From NCBI GenBank assembly GCA_032622095.1, contig CP136063.1, forward strand, positions 272,113,426 to 272,177,425: a stretch of DNA of 64,000 nucleotides, read 5' to 3'. Both the position numbers and the translations under genes were made by a program. Positions 29,384-40,593 of this stretch are shown in pieces (the first letter of the stretch is position 1; every line of letters begins with the position of its first letter). The DNA is from Siphonodentalium dalli. Lineage: Eukaryota; Mollusca; Scaphopoda; Gadilida; Siphonodentaliidae. The notes under the pieces were generated by a model. That model was not told where the DNA came from, did not search any database, and saw only the letters and a list, made by a program, of their open reading frames with translations.

Positions 29384-30905
29384 CTGAGTACACGCCGTGG
29401 TCATCCGTGTTGAAGTCGTGTTCATGCCGTGTTAATAGCGTGGTCAGCCGTGTTTACGGCATCTACTATTTTCAGGGACAATGCGGGAGGTGTGAATAAT
29501 CCGCGACATCAAAGAGTTGCCGCAGTATTACTTGCGGTAGGCTTTTTTCGGGTATATTTGGCCCGGATTGATTTCGTCAATGAATAAAGAATTGTCAGAT
29601 AAAATATTTTATAATAAAAAACAATTTCATATATTTAATTATATATATGCATGTTTGTTAATCCGTGTCAATGGCCTTTATATCCGTGTCATGTTTTGTT
29701 GTCGCGTTTTATTTTAGTTGGCATTAATATTTTCTTGTGTTTGTTCATATTACATGTATGCAAACGGTTTCGGTAGTTTGTGCGTCGATATCGTGTTGCA
29801 ACAAATGGCTGAAAAGTTGGATATAACATTACACAAATTCATAAGTTAAAGACATATTATGCACTCTGAGTGCACTCCGTGGTCATCCGTGTTGAAGTCG
29901 TGTTCATGCCGTGGTCATGCATGCTAATAGCGTGGTCAGCAGTGTTTACCCCGTGGTCTGCATCCCAATGCAGAGCGGCACCTACTATTTTCAGGGACAG
30001 TGCGGGAGGTGTGAATAATCCGCGACATCAAAGAGTTGCCGCAGTATTACTTGCGGTAGGCTTTTTTCGGGTATATTTGGCCCGGATTGATTTCGTCAAT
30101 GAATAAAGAATTGTCAGATAAAATATTTTATAATAAAAAACAATTTCATATATTTAATTATATATATGCATGTTTGTTAATCCGTGTCAATGGCCTTTAT
30201 ATCCGTGTCATGTTTTGTTGTCGCGTTTTATTTTAGTTGGCATTAATATTTTCTTGTGTTTGTTCATATTACATGTATGCAAACGGTTTCGGTAGTTTGT
30301 GCGTCGATATCGTGTCGCAACAAATGGCTGAAAAGTTGGATATAACGTTACACAAATTCATAAGTTAAAGACATATTATGCACTCTGAGTGCACTCCGTG
30401 GTCATCCGTGTTGAAGTCGTGTTCATGCCGTGGTCATCCATGCTAATAGCGTGGCAGCAGTGTTTACCCCGTGGTCTGCATCCCAATGCAGAGCGGCACC
30501 TACTCTTTTCAGGGACAGTGCGGGAGGTGTGAATAATCCGCGACATCAAAGAGCTGCCGCAGTATTACTTGCGGTAGGCTTTGTTAGGGTATATTTGGCC
30601 GGATTGATTTCGTCAATGAACAAAGAATTGTCAGATAAAATCTTTTATAATAAAAAACAATTTCATATATTGAATTATATATATATATGCATATTTGTTT
30701 ATCTGTGTCTATGGCCTTTATATCCGTGTCATGTTTTGTTGTCGCATTTTATTTTAGTTGGCATTGCTATTTTCTTGTGTTTGTTCATATTACATATACG
30801 CAAATGGTTTCGGTAGTTTGTGCGGCGATATCGTGTTCTAACAAATGGCTGAAAAATTGGATATAGCATTACACAAATTCATAAGTTAAAGACATATTAT
30901 GCACT
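29384..30905. repeat. Three tandem ~518-bp repeats in island 1
   Basis: Units start with CTGAGT at 29384, 29866 and 30385. The first is about 37 bp shorter because it lacks the part around GTCTGCATCCCAATGCAGAG. Each unit has a CG-rich head (CCGTGGTCATCCGTGTTGAA, then GTCGTGTTCATGCCGTG), a middle with TCAGGGACA and GTGCGGGAGGTGTGAATAAT, and an AT-rich tail ending in AAAGACATATTATGCACT. The head of units 2 and 3 begins with the small inverted repeat TGCACT-CTG-AGTGCA. Open frames of 78 and 128 codons cross these units but differ between units, show no family features, and are not called as genes. Confidence 0.85.
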
Positions 30906-31656
30906 TGTTCGGGCGCGTGAAACTGATTAGTTAGTATGCAGGCGCTATGCCAACTGGGGAAATGCAGAATTCTACTAACATTGCCGAAAATCTCAAACAA
31001 ATCGACCGTACCACTTCTTAGAAAACATCGTCTGAACTACGCTCAATTTAAATATTTACTTCCCGATTCGGGACGCAACTATCGGCGGTAAACGAACACA
31101 ACCGATTTCGCCATCGGGGGGGTCACTGTATTTAATGAATATATAAGAATTACGGTGTGTTTTGTCAATTTGGATATAATATTTGTAAAAATAACTACTT
31201 TCAGCAAGATTATTATCCATTTCTATTTTATCACCCTACCGGAGTGTTTCACATAACTTTAAACTTTCGCATTTAATGTTCAAAACGTAACTAAAGTTTT
31301 AAATTTTAATTTTAAACAATAAATTAAAAACTCGGATCAAAATTTATAGATAAAATTTAGTTTTTCCAAATTTAATTTAAAGTGATCATTTTCAACAATT
31401 AATATAATGTTCAAGAATTATCAATATCAAAGTAATTTCATATATATGCACACATTATTATGCTACACTCGTGACGCGGTCGGCGCCTCTGCAAAGCAGG
31501 CCCAGTCCAAACCAGCTAATTGTACACGGCAGTGCGGTTTGATACCCCCGGGTAATTATCGGCTGATAGAATGTGTGTTACATCACTAATTAGTTTATCA
31601 CAGAGTTCACTACTGAATATATATACTGTTAGATTCCCTGGTCTGACATAAACACG
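30906..31656. other. Island 1 spacer, no gene recognised
   Basis: AT-rich DNA between the tandem repeats and the FLYWCH frame. It holds a run of seven G at 31116-31122 (eight in island 2), an A/T-rich stretch around 31270-31400, and the first copy of the motif GTGCGGTTTGA-ACCCCCGGGTA at 31532. A 60-codon open frame at 31407-31589 has no recognisable feature and is probably chance. Confidence 0.6.
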
Positions 31657-31974
31657 ATGGCAAGCACACAAGTGAACGTAAATTATATTTCAAATACTAG
31701 AGGTGGAAAGTATCTGGTATATGATAACTACAAATTCTCCGTTAAATCAAGGAGAAATTATCGAATTCATTGGCGATGTTGCAAGAAAGACTGTCGTGCA
31801 ACCACCAACACTGAGAACGATATGGTGATATCCAACAGCGGCAACCATAACCACGAACCTGATTTCAACCAAGTAGCAGCAGATTCCTGGATTACAGACC
31901 TCAAAATGCTTGTTAAGACAAGTAACAAGCCAGTAACAACGCTATACCAGGAAGAAATAGGAAGTATGTACTGA
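31657..31974 (+). pseudogene. FLYWCH zinc-finger fragment of a MULE-type transposase, island 1
   Basis: A 105-residue open frame starting at an ATG with G at +4. Residues about 15-68 fit the FLYWCH zinc finger: a KYLVYDNYKFS strand, then HWRCCKKDCRA with the aromatic W39 and Cys41/42 and Cys46, then a Thr-rich loop, then GNHNHEPD with His64 and His66. The Cys and His residues are the expected zinc ligands. FLYWCH fingers bind DNA and, in animals, often form the N-terminal domain of Mutator-like transposases. The frame stops at TGA just after YQEEIGSMY, where a full-length protein would continue into the DDE core. A GTATGT just before the stop could be a splice donor, but only about 180 bp separate it from the next recognisable part, so the catalytic core is absent either way. 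Called a truncated relic. An intact small FLYWCH protein is less likely. Confidence 0.75.
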
Positions 31975-32157
31975 GTAAATTTAATTTCGCATTCTCATTA
32001 ATCTGGCAACGCTCTTTATATTAGTATTCAGAAAGAAAACTAAGCAAGTAATAACTAAAGTAAAACTGGTGTAATGTTATATTATATATATTATAATTAT
32101 TATTAAAGAATAGAGAATAATAAGCAAGTAATAACTCTATTAATGTTTATAATTTAA
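31975..32157. other. AT-rich gap where the MULE catalytic core should be
   Basis: Non-coding AT-rich sequence between the two transposase fragments. A 16-bp direct repeat, TAAGCAAGTAATAACT, lies at 32041-32056 and 32121-32136 and encloses 64 bp of mostly A and T. A full MULE would have about 300 or more codons with three acidic catalytic residues here. The short repeats may mark the ends of a deletion or of a small insertion. Confidence 0.55.
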
Positions 32158-32502
32158 CCATGCTATTTTTTGGAAGGGAGCCATGGCCGCCAGCTATGGA
32201 ATCACCACGACACAATTGGTCCAAGAACGACAAATCATGTGGAAGGATGGCACCGAAAACTGCAGTTGGTGTTATCTTGCTCACACCCGAACATCTTCAG
32301 GTTGATAGATTTCCTGAAGAAAGAGCAAGCTTACCAGGAAGCAACCGTCATCCAATTGAGAGCGGGTGGAAGGATTGGTCCATGCAAGATGCGATATCGC
32401 AAAGTTGACAATTCCATCAGACATTTCAAGAGAGTTTTCGGCGCAGGCGAAATAGATATTCTCGAATACATGGATTCAGTATCAAACATTAATGTGCTAT
32501 AA
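32158..32502 (+). pseudogene. C-terminal fragment of a FLYWCH/MULE transposase, island 1
   Basis: An open frame without its own good start (first in-frame codons PCYFLEGSHGRQ, upstream stop at 32155). It contains LWNHHDTIGPRTTNHVEGWH, then an HPNIFRLIDFLKKEQA helix, then QLRAGGRIGP and a basic stretch, ending ILEYMDSVSNINVL. The TNHVEGWH block followed by HPNIF and LKKEQA is what I recognise from the region after the DDE domain of animal MULE transposases with an N-terminal FLYWCH finger. The FLYWCH fragment lies 183 bp upstream on the same strand. A pyrimidine-rich stretch before TGGAAG at about 32165-32175 could be a splice acceptor. Without the DDE core the protein cannot be a transposase. 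Family assignment is from memory of the motif, not from a search. Confidence 0.62.
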
Positions 32503-33335
32503 TTCATGTTATGTTATATTGATAGTATTTGTTATATATATCTCGAGTATTTAATAAATTTGTTGAAATATATCACATGTGCATTTCTTCGTTCATAATT
32601 CAACTTCCTGTGTCCGTTCAGTGGCGGGGTTAAAATGTGTGGATAGGGCGAATATCGGCCTTTCGTTAGACACCAAAATGAGCCCTCTACGCGCTGTATT
32701 CCTCGAGTTTTGAATTTTCCAAAAACCCCAATTATCATCATCGTCCGGCCGCTCATCGCCGTCGAAATTAGCCATCGCCACCAATTCCCAGTAACAATTA
32801 TGATAAAAACTATAGTCGGCAGCTCTGTGATGTTAAGGATTATCACACCTGCCCCAACACCTACCCGAAACAATAGCCGCCGGGTGAACAGGACGACCCC
32901 GATGTATTAACGTGCTATTTGAACCTATTTACCAAATGTAAGCATACATCGCCACATTAAACAAGTTTCTGAATTTCTTTTAACACGGTTGTAGTAAGAA
33001 TTAAAAAAATGTAAATTAATTAAATAAAGCCGATTATTCTCAGTTTAGAAACATACATAAAGGATGATAAGCCTTGATTATGGCGGAAAATATTTATATT
33101 GTAGGTAACATACCTTTATTAGGTGATTATGTGCGGTCCGTACAACGAACCGGAGGACAGGCATAATATATATGTATATGATGTCTTTGGGCTATTCATA
33201 TTCCACCGACACGGAGAAACGGAAAAATTCCTATAGGTGCCGCGTTGGTTTAAACATTCAGACTTTTTGTCAGTAAAAACATTCTACAATACGTTTTACG
33301 CCATCATTTTAACGAGAACAGCGCTCCTACATTAG
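32503..33335. other. Island 1 spacer downstream of the transposase relic, no gene recognised
   Basis: Mostly AT-rich, with a more GC-balanced part at about 32590-32900. There a 63-codon frame on the minus strand (32593-32784) reads MVAMANFDGDERPDDDDNWG at its start and gives a plausible acidic peptide. It matches no family I know and overlaps open frames on both strands, so it is not called. No RNA gene was seen. Confidence 0.5.
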
Positions 33336-33845
33336 CCGCTGGCGTGTTCTGTCGACATGTATAGGTCCTGGGGTACATCACTGTGACAACGGCATTCGAA
33401 ATGGCGTCATATTCAGCCCAATATAGTTTGCAACAGAATCGCGACTATGGTTCGAAAACCACCTTAGTTGCGGACAAGAACTACGCTCCTCACATGTGTC
33501 GATTGCGAGTTCTGTCGACATGTATATGTCGTGGTGTATATCACCATGGCAAATGCATTCGAACCGGCGTCATTTGCACTTCAATTCTACAGAAAAACAG
33601 AGCAAATCTTAAGTGCGGTTTGAAACCCCCGGGTACACCGATGTATAGTTTAGTTCTGAATATTCTGAGTTTTACGTCTTATTTTCGGACAAGTGTCACG
33701 TTTGTCCAAAACGAACAAACGGCGGGTTGTCGACATATATATGTCGTGGGGTGTATCACCATTACATAGCGATTCGAACCAGCGTCACGTGTGCTTTTAT
33801 TCTACCGATAAACTCAGCAAAACGTAGGTGCGGTTTGAAACCCCC
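33336..33845. repeat. Island 1 right arm: degenerate repeats with palindrome
   Basis: Three diverged repeats, each with GTCGACAT at 33351, 33514 and 33729, followed by a (T)GGGGTRTATCAC-like stretch and a CATTCGAA or GATTCGAA word. The second and third continue to GTGCGGTTTGAAACCCCC (33613 and 33828). The third contains the 16-bp perfect palindrome CGACATATATATGTCG at 33731-33746. The island ends exactly after CCCCC of the third motif, whereas the internal copies continue with GGGTA. Confidence 0.75.
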
Positions 33846-36800
33846 GTTAGTCTATTCCTGGTATGTTATAAATAAAGAGCGTTCATTGTTAGTCTATTCC
33901 TGATATATTACACATAAAGAACGCTCATTGTTAGTCTTACTCCTGGTATGTTACAAATAAAGAACGCTCATTGTTAGTCTTACTCCTGGTATGTTACAAA
34001 TAAAGAGAGTTCATTGTTAGTCTATTCCTTGTATGTTACAAATAAAGAACGCTCATTGTTAGTCTATTCCTGGTATGCTACAAATAAAGAACGCTCATTG
34101 TTAGTCTATTCCTGGTGTGTTACAAATAAAGAGCGTTCATTGTTAGTCTATACCTGGTATGATACAAATGAAGAGCGTTCATTGTTAGTCTACTCATTGT
34201 ATATTACCAATAAAGAGCGTTCCTTGTTAGAAAATTCATGGTATGTTACAAATAAAGAACGCTCATTGTTCGTCTATTCCTGGTATGTTACAAATAAAGA
34301 GCGTTCATCGTTTGTCTATTCCTGGTATGTTACAAATAAAGAACGCTCATTGTTAGTCTATTCCTGGTATGTTACAAATAAAGAACGCTCATTGTTCGTC
34401 TATTCCTGGTATGTTACAAATAAAGAGCGTTCATCGTTAGTCTATTCCTGGTATGTTACAAATAAAGAACGCTCATTGTTAGTCTATTCCTGGTATGTTA
34501 CAAACAAAGAGCGTTCATTGTTAGTCTATTCCTGGTATGTTACAAATAAAGAACGCTCATTGTTTGTCTATTCCTGGTATGTTACAAATAAAGAACACTC
34601 ATTGTTAGTCTATTCCTGGTATGTTATAAATAAAGAGCGTTCATTGTTAGTCTATTCCTGATATATTACACATAAAGAACGCTCATTGTTAGTCTTACTC
34701 CTGGTATGTTACAAATAAAGAACGCTCATTGTTAGTCGTCTTACTCCTGGTATGTTACAAATAAAGAGAGTTCATTGTTAGTCTATTCCTGGTATGTTAC
34801 AAATAAAGAACCCTCATTGTTAGTCTATTCCTGGATTGTAACCAACAAAGAACGTCCATTGTTAGTCTTATTCATGGTATGTTACAAATAAAGAACGCTC
34901 ATTGTTAGTCTATTCCTAGTATGTTACAAATAAAGAGCTTTCATCGTTAGTCTATTCCTGGTATGTTACAAATAAAGAACGCTCATTGTTAGTCTATTCC
35001 TGGTATGTTACAAATAAAGAGCGTTCATCGTTAGTCTATTCCTGGTATGTTACAAATAAAGAACGCTCATTGTTTGTCTATTCCTGGTATGTTACAAATA
35101 AAGAACGCTCACCGTTAGTCTATTCCTGGTATGTTATAAATAAAGAGCGTTTATTGTTAGTCTATTCCTCGTTTGTTATAAATAAAGAGCGTTCATTGTT
35201 AGTCTATTCCTGATATATTACACATAAAGAACGCTCATTGTTAGTCTTACTCCTGGTATGTTACAAATAAAGAGCGTTCATTGTTAGTCTTACTCCTGGT
35301 ATGTTTCAAATAAAGAATGTTCAGTGTTAGTCTATTCCTGGTATGTTACACACAAAGAGCGTTCATTGTCAGTCTACTCATTGTATATTACCAATAAAGA
35401 CCGTCCCTTGTTAGTATATTCATGGTATGTTACAAATAAAGAACGCTCATTGTTTGTCTATTCCTGGTATGTTACACATAAAGAACGCTCATTGTTCGTC
35501 TATTCCTGGTATGTTACAAATAAAGAGCGTTCATCGTTAGTCTATTCCTGGTATGTTACAAATAAAGAACTCTCATTGTTAGTCTATTCCTGGTATGTTA
35601 CAAATAAAGAACGCTCATTGTTTGTCTATTCCTGGTATGTTACACATAAAGAACGCTCATTGTTCGTCTATTCCTGGTATGTTACAAATAAAGAGCGTTC
35701 ATTGATAGTCTATTCCTGGTATGTTACACATAAAGAACGTCCATTGTTAGTCTATTCCTGGTATGTTACAAATAAAGAACGCTCATTGTTCGTCTATTCC
35801 TGGTATGTTACAAATAAAGAGCGTTCATCGTTAGTCTATTCCTGGTATGTTACAAATAAAGAACGCTCATTGTTAGTCTATTCCTGGTATGTTACAAACA
35901 AAGAGCGTTCATCGTTAGTCTATTCCTGGTATGTTACAAATAAAGAACGCTCATTGTTTGTCTATTCCTGGTATGTTACAAATAAATAACACTCATTGTT
36001 AGTCTATTCCTGGTATGTTATAAATAAAGAGCGTTCATTGTTAGTCTATTCCTGATATATTACACATAAAGAACGCTCATTGTTAGTCTTACTCCTGGTA
36101 TGTTACAAATAAAGAGGGTTCATCGTTAGTCTATTCCTGATATATTACACATAAAGAACGCTCATTGTTAGTCTATTCCTGGTATGTTACACATAAAGAA
36201 CGCTCATTGTTAGTCTACTCCTGGTATGTTACAAATAAAGAACGCTCATTGTTCGTCTATTCCTGGTATGTTACAAATAAAGAGCGTTCATCGTTAGTCT
36301 ATTCCTGATATATTACACATAAAGAACGTTCATTGTTAGTCTTACTCCTGGTATGTTACAAATAAAGAACGCTCATTGTTAGTCTTACTCCTGGTATGTT
36401 ACAAATAAAGAGAGTTCATTGTTAGTCTATTCCTGGTATGTTACAAATAAAGAACGCTCATTGTTCGTCTATTCCTGGTATGTTACAAATAAAGAGCGTT
36501 CATCGTTAGTCTATTCCTGATATATTACACATAAAGAACGCTCATTGTTAGTCTTACTCCTGGAATGTTACAAATAAAGAACGCTCATTGTTAGTCTTAC
36601 TCCTGGTATGTTACAAATAAAGAGAGTTCATTGTTAGTCTATTCATGGTATATTACACATAAAGAACGCTCATTGTTAGTCTTACTCATGGTATGTTACA
36701 AATAAAGAGGGTTCATCGTTAGTCTATTCCTGATATATTACACATAAAGAACGCTCATTGTTAGTCTTACTCCTGGTATGTTACAAATAAAGAACGCTCA

Positions 36801-38039
36801 TTGTTAGTCTTACTCCTGGTATGTTACAAATAAAGAGAGTTCATTGTTAGTCTATTCCTGGTATGTTACAAATAAAGAACGCTCATTGTTCGTCTATTCC
36901 TGGTATGTTACAAATAAAGAGCGTTCATCGTTAGTCTATTCCTGATATATTACACATAAAGAACGCTCATTGTTAGTCTTACTCCTGGAATGTTACAAAT
37001 AAAGAACGCTCATTGTTAGTCTTACTCCTGGTATGTTACAAATAAAGAGAGTTCATTGTTAGTCTATTCATGGTATATTACACATAAAGAACGCTCATTG
37101 TTAGTCTTACTCATGGTATGTTACAAATAAAGAGGGTTCATCGTTAGTCTATTCCTGATATATTACACATAAAGAACGCTCATTGTTAGTCTTACTCCTG
37201 GTATGTTACAAATAAAGAGAGTTCATTGTTAGTCTATTCATGGTATATTACACATAAAGAGAGTTCATTGTTAGTCTTACTCCTGGTATGTTACAAATAA
37301 AGAGAGTTCATCGTTAGTCTATTCCTGATATATTACACATAAAGAACGCTCATTGTTAGTCTATTCCTGATATATTACACATAAAGAACGCTCATTGTTC
37401 GTCTATTCTTGGTATGTTACAAATAAAGAGCGTTCATCGTTAGTCTATTCCTGATATATTACACATAAAGAACGCTCATTGTTAGTCTTACTCCTGGAAT
37501 GTTACAAATAAAGAACGCTCATTGTTAGTCTTACTCCTGGTATGTTACAAATAAAGAGAGTTCATTGTTAGTCTATTCATGGTATATTACACATAAAGAA
37601 CGCTCATTGTTCGTCTATTCCTGGTATGTTACAAATAAAGAGGGTTCATCGTTAGTATATTCCTGATATATTACACATAAAGAACGCTCATTGTTAGTCT
37701 TACTCCTGGAATGTTACAAATAAAGAACGCTCATTGTTAGTCTTACTCCTGGTATGTTACAAATAAAGAGAGTTCATTGTTAGTCTATTCATGGTATATT
37801 ACACATAAAGAACGCTCATTGTTCGTCTATTCCTGGTATGTTACAAATAAAGAACTCTCATTGTTCGTCTACTCCTGGTATGTTACAAATAAAGAGCGTT
37901 CATCGTTAGTCTACTCCTGATATATTACACATAAAGAACGCTCTTTGTTAGTCTTACTCCTGGTATGTTACAAATAAAGAGGGTTCATCGTTAGTCTATT
38001 CCTGATATATTACACATTAAGAACGCTCATTGTTAGTCT
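33846..38039 (+). repeat. Satellite between islands, internally deleted HOR copy 4
   Basis: Starts with the monomer that precedes segment E (GTTATAAATAAAG), then E at 34014-34661 and D (about 34900-35213). At about 35435 the monomer that should continue GTTACATATAAAGATCG passes directly into the interior of segment A (CATTGTTTGTC, CACATAAAGAACG). Segments B, C and the start of A are missing, a loss of about 4.2 kb relative to copy 1. From about 36000 to 38039 the array is shuffled TGATATATT and GAGAGTTC monomers, ending with the CACATTAAG landmark. A private 3-bp insertion (TTAGTCGTCTTAC) lies near 34735. Confidence 0.8.
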
Positions 38040-38319
38040 TACAGTACAAGGCCCGTGGTTTTTTCAAAACCACGCGTGGCCAACATTTTAACACGGAAAA
38101 AACACGAAAAAATCGCGCGTGGTCTTAGCGTGGTCAACTTCAGAAAAATGGCCAGCGTGTTCAAAAACGGTCTGAACACGGCGTGTACATGCCGTGGTCA
38201 TCCGAGTTCACGCCGTGGTCATCCGTGTTGAAGTCGTGTTATTAGCGTGATAAATTTCGGCAATATGGCCAGCGTGTTCAAAAACGGTCTGAACACGGCA
38301 TGTTCAATGTCGTGATCAT

Positions 38320-39841
38320 CTGAGTACACGCCGTGGTCATCCGTGTTGAAGTCGTGTTCATGCCGTGTTAATAGCGTGGTCAGCCGTGTTTACGGCATCT
38401 ACTATTTTCAGGGACAATGCGGGAGGTGTGAATAATCCGCGACATCAAAGAGTTGCCGCAGTATTACTTGCGGTAGGCTTTTTTCGGGTATATTTGGCCC
38501 GGATTGATTTCGTCAATGAATAAAGAATTGTCAGATAAAATATTTTATAATAAAAAACAATTTCATATATTTAATTATATATATGCATGTTTGTTAATCC
38601 GTGTCAATGGCCTTTATATCCGTGTCATGTTTTGTTGTCGCGTTTTATTTTAGTTGGCATTAATATTTTCTTGTGTTTGTTCATATTACATGTATGCAAA
38701 CGGTTTCGGTAGTTTGTGCGTCGATATCGTGTTGCAACAAATGGCTGAAAAGTTGGATATAACATTACACAAATTCATAAGTTAAAGACATATTATGCAC
38801 TCTGAGTGCACTCCGTGGTCATCCGTGTTGAAGTCGTGTTCATGCCGTGGTCATGCATGCTAATAGCGTGGTCAGCAGTGTTTACCCCGTGGTCTGCATC
38901 CCAATGCAGAGCGGCACCTACTATTTTCAGGGACAGTGCGGGAGGTGTGAATAATCCGCGACATCAAAGAGTTGCCGCAGTATTACTTGCGGTAGGCTTT
39001 TTTCGGGTATATTTGGCCCGGATTGATTTCGTCAATGAATAAAGAATTGTCAGATAAAATATTTTATAATAAAAAACAATTTCATATATTTAATTATATA
39101 TATGCATGTTTGTTAATCCGTGTCAATGGCCTTTATATCCGTGTCATGTTTTGTTGTCGCGTTTTATTTTAGTTGGCATTAATATTTTCTTGTGTTTGTT
39201 CATATTACATGTATGCAAACGGTTTCGGTAGTTTGTGCGTCGATATCGTGTCGCAACAAATGGCTGAAAAGTTGGATATAACGTTACACAAATTCATAAG
39301 TTAATGACATATTATGCACTCTGAGTGCACTCCGTGGTCATCCGTGTTGAAGTCGTGTTCATGCCGTGGTCATCCATGCTAATAGCGTGGCAGCAGTGTT
39401 TACCCCGTGGTCTGCATCCCAATGCAGAGCGGCACCTACTCTTTTCAGGGACAGTGCGGGAGGTGTGAATAATCCGCGACATCAAAGAGCTGCCGCAGTA
39501 TTACTTGCGGTAGGCTTTGTTAGGGTATATTTGGCCGGATTGATTTCGTCAATGAACAAAGAATTGTCAGATAAAATCTTTTATAATAAAAAACAATTTC
39601 ATATATTGAATTATATATATATATGCATATTTGTTTATCTGTGTCTATGGCCTTTATATCCGTGTCATGTTTTGTTGTCGCATTTTATTTTAGTTGGCAT
39701 TGCTATTTTCTTGTGTTTGTTCATATTACATATACGCAAATGGTTTCGGTAGTTTGTGCGGCGATATCGTGTTCTAACAAATGGCTGAAAAATTGGATAT
39801 AGCATTACACAAATTCATAAGTTAAAGACATATTATGCACT
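38320..39841. repeat. Three tandem ~518-bp repeats in island 2
   Basis: Counterpart of the tandem repeats at 29384-30905, with the same three units and the same shorter first unit. The left arm with its 9-bp hairpin is at 38054-38074. One substitution separates the copies here (GTTAATGAC near 39305 instead of GTTAAAGAC). Confidence 0.85.
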
Positions 39842-40593
39842 TGTTCGGGCGCGTGAAACTGATTAGTTAGTATGCAGGCGCTATGCCAACTGGGGAAATG
39901 CAGAATTCTACTAACATTGCCGAAAATCTCAAACAAATCGACCGTACCACTTCTTAGAAAACATCGTCTGAACTACGCTCAATTTAAATATTTACTTCCC
40001 GATTCGGGACGCAACTATCGGCGGTAAACGAACACAACCGATTTCGCCATCGGGGGGGGTCACTGTATTTAATGAATATATAAGAATTACGGTGTGTTTT
40101 GTCAATTTGGATATAATATTTGTAAAAATAACTACTTTCAGCAAGATTATTATCCATTTCTATTTTATCACCCTACCGGAGTGTTTCACATAACTTTAAA
40201 CTTTCGCATTTAATGTTCAAAACGTAACTAAAGTTTTAAATTTTAATTTTAAACAATAAATTAAAAACTCGGATCAAAATTTATAGATAAAATTTAGTTT
40301 TTCCAAATTTAATTTAAAGTGATCATTTTCAACAATTAATATAATGTTCAAGAATTATCAATATCAAAGTAATTTCATATATATGCACACATTATTATGC
40401 TACACTCGTGACGCGGTCGGCGCCTCTGCAAAGCAGGCCCAGTCCAAACCAGCTAATTGTACACGGCAGTGCGGTTTGATACCCCCGGGTAATTATCGGC
40501 TGATAGAATGTGTGTTACATCACTAATTAGTTTATCACAGAGTTCACTACTGAATATGTATACTGTTAGATTCCCTGGTCTGACATAAACACG
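39842..40593. other. Island 2 spacer, no gene recognised
   Basis: Same AT-rich spacer as at 30906-31656, with eight rather than seven G in the homopolymer at 40052 and one A-to-G change at 40558. No gene seen. Confidence 0.6.

Larger units (their letters stand above)
29104..33845. mobile_element. 4.74-kb non-satellite island, copy 1, with MULE transposase relics
   Basis: A block unrelated to the 42-bp satellite. From left to right it holds a CGTG-rich left arm, three about-518-bp tandem repeats, an AT-rich stretch, a FLYWCH zinc-finger reading frame, the C-terminal part of a Mutator-like transposase, and a 3' arm of degenerate repeats. Satellite on both sides reads GTTAGTCT at the junction (29096-29103 and 33846-33853). 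That could be an 8-bp target duplication, but both flanks are satellite and come from different HOR positions. No convincing terminal inverted repeats were found. It may be a non-autonomous MULE, or a piece of ordinary DNA carrying transposon remnants. Confidence 0.6.

Noticed and set aside
29870-30816. Open frames of 78 and 128 codons in the island tandem repeats, one with a hydrophobic C-terminal part
   Set aside because: They follow the 518-bp repeat. The shared part is the same repeat translated twice, and the hydrophobic tail comes from AT-rich DNA in one unit only.
32160-32408. 82-codon frame beginning MLFFGREPWPP
   Set aside because: It overlaps the MULE C-terminal fragment in another frame. 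The motif-bearing frame is the supported one.
33383-33769. 128-codon frame in the island right arm
   Set aside because: It runs across degenerate non-coding repeats and the palindrome, with internal repetition from the DNA repeats and no family features.
33700-33845. tRNA gene on the minus strand
   Set aside because: A B-box-like GGTTCGAATC is present, but no acceptor stem, anticodon arm or matching A box could be found.
29104-33845. Terminal inverted repeats of the island
   Set aside because: The left end (GTACAAGGCCCGTGG) and the reverse complement of the right end (GGGGGTTTCAAACCGCAC) share only weak similarity around GGTTT and CAAA.
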